From contig VBCQ01000124.1 of NCBI GenBank assembly GCA_005882155.1, positions 1-17,559 of the forward strand: 17,559 nt of DNA. The letters run 5' to 3'. Positions 1 to 7,087 of the stretch are shown piece after piece (position 1 is the first letter of the stretch; every line of letters begins with the position of its first letter). The notes below the pieces were generated by a model. It did not search any database, was not told the origin of the DNA, and saw only the letters and a list, made by a program, of their open reading frames with translations. The stretch is from Betaproteobacteria bacterium (GTDB taxonomy: Bacteria; Pseudomonadota; Gammaproteobacteria; Burkholderiales; Burkholderiaceae_C). The translations under genes and the position numbers were made by a program.

Positions 1-1358
1 GCAGCGAAGCCGAAGTGCGCCAGCTCACCGCCGACCTGCGCGAGGCGATGGGCGAGCACGCCTTGATCGGCCTCGACCAGGAGGGCGGCTCGGTGGTTCG
101 CGTGACCTTCCTGCCGCAGGCGCCGGCGGCGATGGCGCTCGGCGCCGCGGGCAACGCGTCGCTCGCCGAGGTCGTCGGTGAAGCGGTGGCGCGCGGGTTG
201 CGCAGCCTCGGCTTCAACTGGAATTTCGCTCCGGTGCTCGACGTCAACAACAACCCGGACAACCCGGTCATCGCCGAGCGAAGCTTCGGCGAAGACCCGG
301 ACGATGTCGCGCGTCTGGCCGGCGCGTGGATGCGCGGCGCGTTGCGCGAGGGCGTGGCCTGCTGCGTCAAGCACTTCCCCGGCCACGGCGACACGCATGT
401 CGATTCGCACTTCGAGCTGCCGGTGGTCGACAAGTCGCGCGCCGAGCTCGAAGCGCTTGAATTCCTTCCCTTCGAACGACTGAAGGACGAAGCACCGGCG
501 ATGATGACGGCGCACATCGTCTACCCGCAGCTCGACCCCGAGCATCCGGCGACCTTGTCGCGCAAGGTGCTGGGCGGGCTGCTGCGCGACGCGTGGAAAT
601 ACGACGGCGTCGTCATCACCGATTCGCTGGTGATGAAGGCGATCCACGAGCGCTACGGCCACGACCGTGCGGCCGTGCTCGCGCTGCAGGCGGGGGCCGA
701 CATGGTGATGGCGCTGGGCCCGCGCGACGATCAGCTTGCGGCGGTGCGCGCGATCGCCGCCGCGCAAGCGAGCGGCGCGTTGACGCCGTTGCAGTTGCTG
801 AAGGCGCGCGCGCGCCTCGACGCGCTGGCCGAGCGCTTTCCGGTGCGACCCAGCGATTACGCCGGATTGAAGCGCGAAGCCGACGACCGCTTGATGCGCC
901 GCGCCTGGGCCGCCAGCTTGACGGCGATCGGCGCGCCGAAGCCACCGCGCATCGACCAGCCGCTGCGCGTTTTCACGCAGCGCGGCGTGCCGAGCGATGG
1001 CGTGTCCGAAGCCGGTCTGCCGGGTGCGCAAGTGGCGAGCCTGTTTCCGCGCTTCAGCGATGTCGACATCGTCCAACTGGACGACTTGGACAAGCTCGAT
1101 TGGGCATCGATCCCGCAAGACGGCCGGACGACGCTCGTTGTCTCGAATCACCGCGATCGCTACGGCGAAAGCAGCCGGCACTGGCGTCCGGACCTGCATC
1201 TCGTGCTGTGGAACCCGTTCCAGGTGCTCGATGTCGCGGCGCCCGCGCTCGTGACCTGGGGCTACGCACCGGGTGCGCTCGATGCGCTGCGCGCCTGGCT
1301 CGACGGGCGCGGCCCGGCACCCGGGCATGCGCCGGTGCGCTTGACGGCGGCGAGCTGA
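1..1358 (+). CDS. nagZ: Beta-N-acetylhexosaminidase, GH3 family, NagZ type (5' partial)
   Basis: Hydrolyses terminal beta-linked GlcNAc from chito-oligosaccharides or muropeptides. The frame is open to the left edge, so the start lies outside; compared with E. coli NagZ about 45-50 residues are missing. The GTG at 15 is internal. Counting from that GTG, the substrate/fold motif LDQEGG is at residues 20-25, APVLDV at 72-77, and the NagZ-specific catalytic loop KHFPGHGDTHVDSH at 119-132, which carries the His/Asp acid-base dyad. The nucleophile Asp is D203 in VITDSLVMKAI. After the barrel come about 160 residues resembling the GH3 C-terminal domain, ending in a WGYAPGALDAL stretch, so this is the long two-domain form rather than the short E. 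coli form. It is followed after 16 bases by the AmpG-like gene. Family assignment is sure; whether chitin fragments or muropeptides are the substrate is inference, with chitin favoured by the neighbours. Confidence 0.93.
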   Translation, partial: SEAEVRQLTADLREAMGEHALIGLDQEGGSVVRVTFLPQAPAAMALGAAGNASLAEVVGEAVARGLRSLGFNWNFAPVLDVNNNPDNPVIAERSFGEDPDDVARLAGAWMRGALREGVACCVKHFPGHGDTHVDSHFELPVVDKSRAELEALEFLPFERLKDEAPAMMTAHIVYPQLDPEHPATLSRKVLGGLLRDAWKYDGVVITDSLVMKAIHERYGHDRAAVLALQAGADMVMALGPRDDQLAAVRAIAAAQASGALTPLQLLKARARLDALAERFPVRPSDYAGLKREADDRLMRRAWAASLTAIGAPKPPRIDQPLRVFTQRGVPSDGVSEAGLPGAQVASLFPRFSDVDIVQLDDLDKLDWASIPQDGRTTLVVSNHRDRYGESSRHWRPDLHLVLWNPFQVLDVAAPALVTWGYAPGALDALRAWLDGRGPAPGHAPVRLTAAS

Positions 1359-1363
1359 ACAAC

Positions 1364-1368
1364 AGGAG
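1364..1368 (+). promoter_or_regulatory. Ribosome binding site of the AmpG-like gene
   Basis: AGGAG lies 6 bases before the ATG at 1375 and fixes that start. It sits in the 16-base gap after the GH3 stop codon, which supports cotranscription. Confidence 0.75.
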
Positions 1369-1374
1369 ACACCG

Positions 1375-2617
1375 ATGTCCACCGACGCCGCTCTGAAACG
1401 CTCGCCGTTCACCTGGGTGCCGAGCCTGTACTTCGCGCAAGGCCTGCCGTTCTTCGCCGTCAACGTCGTGATGGCGCTGATGTACAAGAGCATGGAGGTA
1501 CCCAACGAGCAGATCGCGCGCTGGTCCGGATTGTTGAGCCTCGCGTGGGGCATCAAGTGGCTGTGGAGCCCGTTCCTCGAGCTCGCGCCGAGCAAGAAGG
1601 CCGTCGTCGTCGTGTTCCAGTTGCTCGGCGGCGGCGGGCTGTGCCTCGTCGCGTTGTCGCTGCAATTGCCGAATGCCTTCCTCGCCGGCATCGCCGCGCT
1701 GACGCTCGTCTCGCTCGCCTCGGCGACCCACGACATCGCTTCCGACGGCCTGTACATCGCGAGCCTCGGCGCGAAGCAGCAGGCCGAATACGCCGGCTGG
1801 CAGGGCGCGTTCTTCAACGTCGCGCGCTTCATCTCGATGGGCGGCCTCGTGATCCTCGCCGGCCATCTCGAGAAGAGCATCGGCGTGGCCAACGCGTGGG
1901 GCGTCGTCTTCGGCCTCTTTGGCGCGACGATGATCCTGCTCGGCCTGTATCACACCTGGGCCTTGCCGGGTGCGCTCAACGTCGTCAAGACCGACCGCTC
2001 GATGAGCGGCGTCGCGCGCACGCTGTGGGACGTGCTCGCCGCGATCCTGAAGAAGCACGATCGGCCCGCTGTTCCTGCGCGATGCGCGCGAGCTCGGTGG
2101 CCTCGGCTTGAGCACCGGCGACGTCGGCTGGGCCTACGGCACGGCGGGCACGATCGCGTTCATCGTCGGCAGCATCGTCGGCGGCTACTTCGCCGCCTGG
2201 CTCGGCCTGAAGCGCGCGATGTTGTGGCTCATTCTTGCGATGAACCTGCCGAGCGCCGCCTTTGTTTTCCTGAGCGTCGCGATGCCGACGAACTTCGCGC
2301 TGATCGCCGCGGCCCTGAGCCTCGAGATGTTCGGCTACGGCTTCGGCTTTGTCGGCGTGATCCTGTACCTGATGCAGGTCGTCTCGGTCGGCAAGTACCA
2401 GACCGCCCACTACGCCATCGGCTCGGGCGTGATGGGGCTCGGCATGAGCTTGTTCAAGAGCATCAGCGGCGACATTCAGACCGCGCTCGGCTACCAAAAC
2501 TTCTTCATCTGGGGCTTGCTGTGCGCGATTCCGGTGCTCGTGCTGTCGCGCTTCGTGCACTTGCAGTCGGGTGCGCAACCGGTGCCTGCGCCCAGCGGCC
2601 AGCCGGCCGAGGCTTGA
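1375..2617 (+). pseudogene. AmpG-like MFS sugar permease, disrupted by an internal out-of-frame deletion
   Basis: The first part (1375 to about 2055) reads as an AmpG/SLC33-type inner-membrane carrier: SPFTWVPSLYFAQGLPFF, the conserved ATHDIASDGLYI block and several hydrophobic helices over about 227 residues. After ILKK the reading frame changes. The rest of the protein continues in the next frame from about 2057 (TIGPLFLRDARELGG, then GWAYGTAGTIAFIVGSIVGG) and stops with TGA at 2615-2617. Related carriers have roughly 20-25 residues, mostly one membrane helix, between these two blocks; here they are absent and the frame is lost. Neither half alone would make a working 12-helix carrier. Read literally, frame 1 stays open into the downstream lipoprotein, but that middle portion is Arg-rich shadow sequence. 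The family normally imports GlcNAc-containing muropeptides or oligosaccharides, which suits the hexosaminidase upstream. Either true decay or a sequencing/assembly error. Confidence 0.82.
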
Positions 2618-3552
2618 TGCGCGCTCGCGCGCCGCGTTGGCTGGCGCTCGCCGGCAGCGCACTGATCGCGGCCTGCGCGCAGATCGACACGCCACCGTCG
2701 GCGAGCGATGCCGGCGTCTTCTTCGACGACTTCAGCCAGCGCGACATCCGAGAGCTCGAGCGCGACGGCTGGATCGTTCGCGACAAGCCGGGCCACCCCG
2801 GCATCGCGGGCGCAGCGTGGGGCGCCGACAGCATCAGCCTCGTCGATGACCCGCAACGGCGTGGCAACCGCTTGCTGCGCCTCGCTGCGCGCACCGACGG
2901 CACGCCGCAGGGCACGCTGCACGCGCAGCTGTGCCACGCGCGCAAATATTTCGAAGGCACCTACGCGGCGCGAATCCGCTTCAGCGACACGCCGGCCGAG
3001 GGACCCGATGGCGATGTCGTCGTGCAGACCTTCTATGCGGTGAGTCCGCTGCGCTTCGACTTCGACCCCGAGTACAGCGAGCTCGATTGGGAATACCTGC
3101 CCAACGGCGGCTGGGGCGATGCGCGCACCCGGCTCTACGGCGTGACCTGGCAGACGGTTCGCATCGACCCGTGGAAGGCCTACAACCAGCCGCTGCAGGT
3201 CTTTCGCGCGCTCGACGGTTGGCATGTGCTCGTGATGCAGGCGAGCGGCGGCAAGACGCGCTTCTTTCTCGATGGCGTTCAGCTCGACGAGCATGGTGGA
3301 CGCAACTATCCGGCGGTGCCGATGTCGATCAACTTCAACATCTGGTATTCGCCCGGCGGCTTCTTGCCGAGCACGAACGCGCGGCGCGTCTACCAGCAGG
3401 ATGTCGACTGGGTCTACCACGCGCGCAACCGCGTGCTGTCGCCGGCCGAGGTCGATGCGGCCGTCGCGACGTTGCGCCGATCCGGCACGGCGCATTTCGA
3501 CAGCGTGCCGGCGGCGACGCAGCCGCCGCTCGCATCGACCTGCGACAACTGA
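2617..3552 (+). CDS. GH16-family glycoside hydrolase lipoprotein
   Basis: A 311-residue protein starting at an ATG that shares one base with the upstream TGA. The N-terminus is a lipoprotein signal: Arg-rich start, hydrophobic stretch 8-19 and lipobox IAAC with Cys20. The body is a GH16 beta-jelly-roll candidate. The hallmark E-x-D-x-x-E-like catalytic cluster appears as SELDWEYLPNGGW, with E155 as likely nucleophile, D157 and E159 as acid/base. Late strands SINFNIWYSPGG and QDVDWVYHARN match the usual concave-face and C-terminal strands of the family. GH16 enzymes mostly cut beta-1,3/1,4-glucans or galactans; a fungal-wall glucan would fit a chitin locus, but this is inference. The next gene starts on the last base of the stop codon, so GH16 and NagX-like proteins are probably translationally coupled. 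Confidence 0.82.
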   Translation: MRARAPRWLALAGSALIAACAQIDTPPSASDAGVFFDDFSQRDIRELERDGWIVRDKPGHPGIAGAAWGADSISLVDDPQRRGNRLLRLAARTDGTPQGTLHAQLCHARKYFEGTYAARIRFSDTPAEGPDGDVVVQTFYAVSPLRFDFDPEYSELDWEYLPNGGWGDARTRLYGVTWQTVRIDPWKAYNQPLQVFRALDGWHVLVMQASGGKTRFFLDGVQLDEHGGRNYPAVPMSINFNIWYSPGGFLPSTNARRVYQQDVDWVYHARNRVLSPAEVDAAVATLRRSGTAHFDSVPAATQPPLASTCDN

Positions 3553-4556
3553 TGAGCGCACTGATCCGCCTCGCGTCGGTCGACGCCTTGCGCGGCTTGA
3601 CGGTGGCCGCGATGCTGCTCGTCAACGACCCCGGCGATTGGGGCCATGTCTACGCGCCGCTCGAGCACGCGGAGTGGAACGGCTGCACACCGACCGACAT
3701 CGATGCACGAAGCGATGCGGCGGCGCTGCGCCATGCGGTGATGGTTCGCGCGCTGCGCATCGTCGCGCTCGGCCTGCTGCTGCACGTCGCCGCGTATTGG
3801 ATGATGGACACGCGCGCGTTCCGGCCGTTCGGCGTACTGCAGCGCATCGGCATCTGCTTCGGCGTCGTCGGCCTGCTCGCGATCGACGCGAAGCCCCGAG
3901 TCCAGTGGCTTCTCGTCGGCGCGATCCTGCTCGGCTACTGGGCGCTGATGGCTTGGGGCGGACCGCTGACGAAGGAGGGCAACCTCGCGAGCCGCGTCGA
4001 CACCGCGTTGCTCGGCCGCTTCGCCTACGAATTCGACGCCGTGACCGGCCGTGGTCACGAGCCCGAAGGCTTGCTCAGCACGCTGCCGGCGATCGCGACG
4101 ACGCTGCTCGGCCTGCGTGCGGGCGACTGGCTGCGGCGCGGTCGAACACGGTTGCTGTGGCAAGTCGCAGGCGTCGCCTTGCTGCTCGGCGCGTTGTGGT
4201 CCATGTTCTTCCCGCTCAACAAGCAGCTCTGGACTTCGTCGTATGTGCTGTGGAGCGGCGGCGTCGCGATGCTCACGCTGTGGATCGCGCATCGCCTCGT
4301 CGACCTGCACCGCTGGCCGGCGATCGGCCGCAGCTTTGGCGTCAACGCCATCGCCGCTTACGCCGGCGCCTGGCTGATGGTCTGCGTCCTCGTCGGGCTG
4401 CATTGGATGCAGCCGCTGTACGCGAGCGGCTTCGCGTGGATGACGCCCTACGTCGGGCCCTATGTGCCGTCGCTCGCGTTTGCGATCGCCTTCGTCGCGC
4501 TGTGGTGGATGGTGGTCAGCGTGCTCGATCGCCGGAAGATCTATTTCAAGGTCTGA
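3552..4556 (+). CDS. NagX/HGSNAT-like membrane protein (DUF5009 family) lacking one helix segment
   Basis: Multi-span inner-membrane protein of 334 residues related to heparan-alpha-glucosaminide N-acetyltransferase and to the NagX proteins of bacterial GlcNAc regulons. Visible family blocks: LASVDALRGLTVAAMLLVN (7-25), the histidine-bearing loop LEHAEWNGCTPTD (37-49; His39 matches the catalytic His of HGSNAT), FGVLQRIGICF, LLSTLPAIATTLLGLRAG and the C-terminal RRKIYFKV. In relatives, PTD is followed directly by a conserved helix of the FPFFLFIVG type; here PTD runs straight into IDARSDAAALRHAV, so about 18-22 residues (membrane helix 2) are missing in frame around 3698-3705. The start ATG overlaps the GH16 stop by one base. 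The stop overlaps the convergent gene by 16 bases. Known role in bacteria is only predicted: GlcNAc or chito-oligosaccharide handling at the inner membrane. With one helix missing, topology and activity are doubtful. Confidence 0.85.
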   Translation: MSALIRLASVDALRGLTVAAMLLVNDPGDWGHVYAPLEHAEWNGCTPTDIDARSDAAALRHAVMVRALRIVALGLLLHVAAYWMMDTRAFRPFGVLQRIGICFGVVGLLAIDAKPRVQWLLVGAILLGYWALMAWGGPLTKEGNLASRVDTALLGRFAYEFDAVTGRGHEPEGLLSTLPAIATTLLGLRAGDWLRRGRTRLLWQVAGVALLLGALWSMFFPLNKQLWTSSYVLWSGGVAMLTLWIAHRLVDLHRWPAIGRSFGVNAIAAYAGAWLMVCVLVGLHWMQPLYASGFAWMTPYVGPYVPSLAFAIAFVALWWMVVSVLDRRKIYFKV

Positions 4557-5407
4557 GCCGCGAGCGTCTGTCCGTCGGCGATCGCCGCCGCGATCTGCTC
4601 CTCGCTGAGTCCCTCGCTCCATGCCGCCGCAATCTTGCCGGCGCCGCGCGAGGTAAGCGCGCCGGCGGCGTGCGCGATGTCGCGCTGCGCCGCCCAGTAC
4701 GCGAGCGCGCGCTGCGGGTCACGCGCGACGAGGCCATCGGCGCTGCGGTACTGGTTGGCCAGCGCCAGCAGTGCGTCCTTGTCGCCGTTCTTTGCCGACG
4801 CCTGCATCAACTCGACGACGCGCTGCTTCCACGCCAGCACCAGCGGATCGTCAGGCCGCTGAGCCAGCGCGTCGCGATCGCCGAACGGGCCCTCGGCCGC
4901 AAGCGCGACAGCTGCGCCCGGGACGCCGGCGGCCGCGGCGACGTCGAGATGCTGTAAGCGTTGCGCGATCTGCGCGGCACTGATGTCGTCGCAGACCTGC
5001 GCTGCGCTCTCCCAGCCCGATGCCATCGCTTCGCGCGCGGCGGCGGTGGGCGGGCCGAGCGGCAGCGCTGCGGCGCTCGCCTCGACTTCGCGCGCGCGCA
5101 CGCAGGCGTCGACGAGCTGGTAGGCATGCCACGCATCGCGCGAGTCGGCCGATGCCCACAGTCGCGCGACCTCGGCCGCGCGACTGGGCTTTGGAGGTAC
5201 CGACACACCCTGCGGCGGCGGCAGCTCGCGGTCATGCAGCGCGATGCCGAACGGCGATCGCTCGAACGATCCGCCGCTCCGCTCGCGCGCGAGCAGCTTC
5301 ACCGGCTCGTGGACTGGCGGTGCCGGCTCGAGATCGATCAGCGCCGCCCCGACGATGAGCCCGACGCTCGCCAGCGCGATCACCAAGGGACTGCGATGCA
5401 GCCTCAT
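4541..5407 (-). CDS. Hypothetical membrane-anchored protein with Sel1-like helical repeats
   Basis: A 288-residue protein with an N-terminal signal anchor (hydrophobic residues 8-24), a Pro-rich linker (27-75) and an all-helical, Ala-rich body. Residues about 200-245 (AKNGDKDALLALANQYRSAD, then ARDPQRALAYWAAQRD) have the spacing of a Sel1/TPR-like repeat: small residues, G-D, a Y near the end of helix A, then D-P-x-x-A-x-x-W. Two cysteines (C102, C139) lie in the body. I recognise no named family. It starts 2 bases after the chitinase stop, so it is very likely cotranscribed with it and probably acts in the periplasm, perhaps as a protein-protein adaptor in secretion or sensing of the chitinase products; that is inference. 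The C-terminal codons overlap the convergent NagX-like gene by 16 bases. Confidence 0.7.
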   Translation of the reverse strand: MRLHRSPLVIALASVGLIVGAALIDLEPAPPVHEPVKLLARERSGGSFERSPFGIALHDRELPPPQGVSVPPKPSRAAEVARLWASADSRDAWHAYQLVDACVRAREVEASAAALPLGPPTAAAREAMASGWESAAQVCDDISAAQIAQRLQHLDVAAAAGVPGAAVALAAEGPFGDRDALAQRPDDPLVLAWKQRVVELMQASAKNGDKDALLALANQYRSADGLVARDPQRALAYWAAQRDIAHAAGALTSRGAGKIAAAWSEGLSEEQIAAAIADGQTLAAQTLK

Positions 5408-5409
5408 GC

Positions 5410-6975
5410 TCAATGCGGCAAGTCGTTGGAGATCACGTTGCCCAGGGTCTTGTTGCGGTCGGCGTTCAGCTCCCAGAACATGCCGCCGCGCAGGCCCTTG
5501 CTCTTGATGTAGTTGTTCTTCTCGTGGATCGATGCTTCGTCGTCGTAGGTGATGAAGACCTTGGTCGACGGGTTGTACAGATACGGCACCTTCGACGCGC
5601 TGTTCCAGTGCCGCGCGAAGCCTTTGCCGCCGACGGTGTACTTGCCGTTCGCATCCTTCGTCAGGTAGCCCTGCTCGGTCAGAAAGGCGAAGTCGAAGGT
5701 CGAGTCCTGCGAGCCGACGGCCGAGCCGGTGCACGCCTGGTAGAGCCCGTCGCCATTGGTGCCTTTGGCGCAGCCGGCCCAGCCGTAGCCGTAGAACGGC
5801 TCGCCGAGCACCAGCTTGTTCGCTGCGATGCCGGTAGCGAGAAAGAGCTTGACGCTCGCGTCGCTGTTGAAGGTCGCCGCATTGGCCGACGTGTCGTTCG
5901 GGTCGCGGTACAGCGGGGCGACGAAGCCGCTCGACGTGTCCCACGGACCGTGGAAGTCATAGGTCATGATGTTGATCCACTCGAGGCTCGCGGCGAGCGT
6001 CGCGAGCCACGCGCTGCTGCCGTTCGGATCGTTGACATAGCTCGCGTCGGCGCCGGCCGCGATGGTGATCATGTAGCGCTTGCCGTCGGCGCTGCCGGCA
6101 CTGTCGAATGCCGAGCGCAGGCCCTGCACCAGCGTCACGAAGTTCTGCTTGTCGGTCGTGCGCTGGCAGGTGTTGCCCGAGGTGCAGGGCACGCCGATGT
6201 TGGTCGGGTATTCCCAGTCGATGTCCAGGCCGTCGAGCTTGTACTGGCGCACCAGCGCCACCGCGGAGTTGATGAAATTCGTCCGCGAGGTCGAGCTGTT
6301 GGCCATCGTCGAGAACTTGTTCGACCAGCTCCAGCCGCCGACCGACGCGACCACCTTCAATTTCGGATTCACGCTCTTCAATGCGACCAGGGCCTTCAGG
6401 TTGGTCGGGTCGTTCGTGTAGTCGCCGAGCACGACCGCGCCGTTCAAGGCGCCGCCCTGGCAGGGGATCACGTCGTTGACCGATGGATCGGGGTTGCCCT
6501 GCACGCCGTTCCAGCAGATGTTGAGGAACGCGTAGTTGATGAGCGTCAGGTGGCTCGCGTTGATGTTCGTGCTGTTGACCGGGTAGGTGCCGGACGTCCA
6601 GCCCGGGTAGTAGCCGACGATCTGGTAGGTCGTCGAGCTGGCGCTGCCGGGCGTGCAGTTCACCGACGCGCTCTGCGGCGAGACGGTGAGCGGCGACGTG
6701 GTGTCGTTCTGCGCATCGACGGTGTAGCTGTACGTGGTCCCGTTCGTCAGGCCGGTGTTCGCATACGAGGTCGAGTTCGTGTACTGGATCCAATTGCCCG
6801 CGCGGTACACGTCGTAGCCGTTGGCACCGCTGACGCTGTTCCAGCTCAGCGTGCAGGTGCCACTCGACGCCGTCACCTGCAAGGTCGGCGCAGCCAGCGC
6901 GGCGTAGGCCGTCAACGGCAGGCCGAATTGGCACGCGGCCAGCGCGAGAAGGAACTGAAGGATCCGCTTCGACAT
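5410..6975 (-). CDS. Secreted chitinase, FN3 + GH18
   Basis: Endo-acting chitinase candidate of 521 residues, exported by the Sec pathway. Signal peptide 1-25 ends in AYA; a fibronectin type III-like domain spans about 28-107 (LSWNSVSGANGYDVYRAG, then TGLTNGTTYSYTV); the GH18 barrel spans about 117-515. The SxGG motif is SVGGW at 211-215; the catalytic DxxDxDxE motif is DGLDIDWE at 248-255 with Glu255 as proton donor; MTYDFHGPWD (337-346) and GGMFWELNAD (497-506) complete the active-site strands. Many family members carry a CBM5/12 chitin-binding module; none is visible here, only the FN3 domain. The ATG is preceded by GAGGAG (complement of 6981-6985) at 5 bases. It follows the TonB receptor on the same strand, separated by an intrinsic terminator, and is followed after 2 bases by the Sel1-like protein. 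Confidence 0.95.
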   Translation of the reverse strand: MSKRILQFLLALAACQFGLPLTAYAALAAPTLQVTASSGTCTLSWNSVSGANGYDVYRAGNWIQYTNSTSYANTGLTNGTTYSYTVDAQNDTTSPLTVSPQSASVNCTPGSASSTTYQIVGYYPGWTSGTYPVNSTNINASHLTLINYAFLNICWNGVQGNPDPSVNDVIPCQGGALNGAVVLGDYTNDPTNLKALVALKSVNPKLKVVASVGGWSWSNKFSTMANSSTSRTNFINSAVALVRQYKLDGLDIDWEYPTNIGVPCTSGNTCQRTTDKQNFVTLVQGLRSAFDSAGSADGKRYMITIAAGADASYVNDPNGSSAWLATLAASLEWINIMTYDFHGPWDTSSGFVAPLYRDPNDTSANAATFNSDASVKLFLATGIAANKLVLGEPFYGYGWAGCAKGTNGDGLYQACTGSAVGSQDSTFDFAFLTEQGYLTKDANGKYTVGGKGFARHWNSASKVPYLYNPSTKVFITYDDEASIHEKNNYIKSKGLRGGMFWELNADRNKTLGNVISNDLPH

Positions 6976-7040
6976 GAATGCTCCTCGATGACCGGCCGCT
7001 GCTGGCGAACCGGCGCTTTGGTTGGACAGGGAGAGATACG

Positions 7041-7069
7041 AAAACCCGAGGGCGAGCGCGCACTCGGGG
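7041..7069 (-). terminator. Intrinsic terminator between TonB receptor and chitinase
   Basis: On the minus strand a perfect 6-bp GC stem (CCCGAG, 12-base loop, CTCGGG; arms at 7063-7068 and 7045-7050) is followed immediately by TTTT (7041-7044). It lies 19 bases beyond the receptor stop codon and 66 bases before the chitinase start. It either ends receptor transcripts, leaving the chitinase on its own promoter, or acts as a partial terminator setting the receptor-to-chitinase ratio. No convincing promoter was seen in the short remaining spacer 6976-7040. Confidence 0.75.
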
Positions 7070-7087
7070 TGGGTCAGGCGAGCAGCG

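Noticed and set aside
1375..3552. A single 725-residue open frame joining the AmpG-like N-terminus to the GH16 lipoprotein
   Set aside because: The middle part is Arg-rich shadow sequence; the real carrier continues in the neighbouring frame, and the GH16 part begins with its own ATG and lipoprotein signal. The fusion is a by-product of the deletion.
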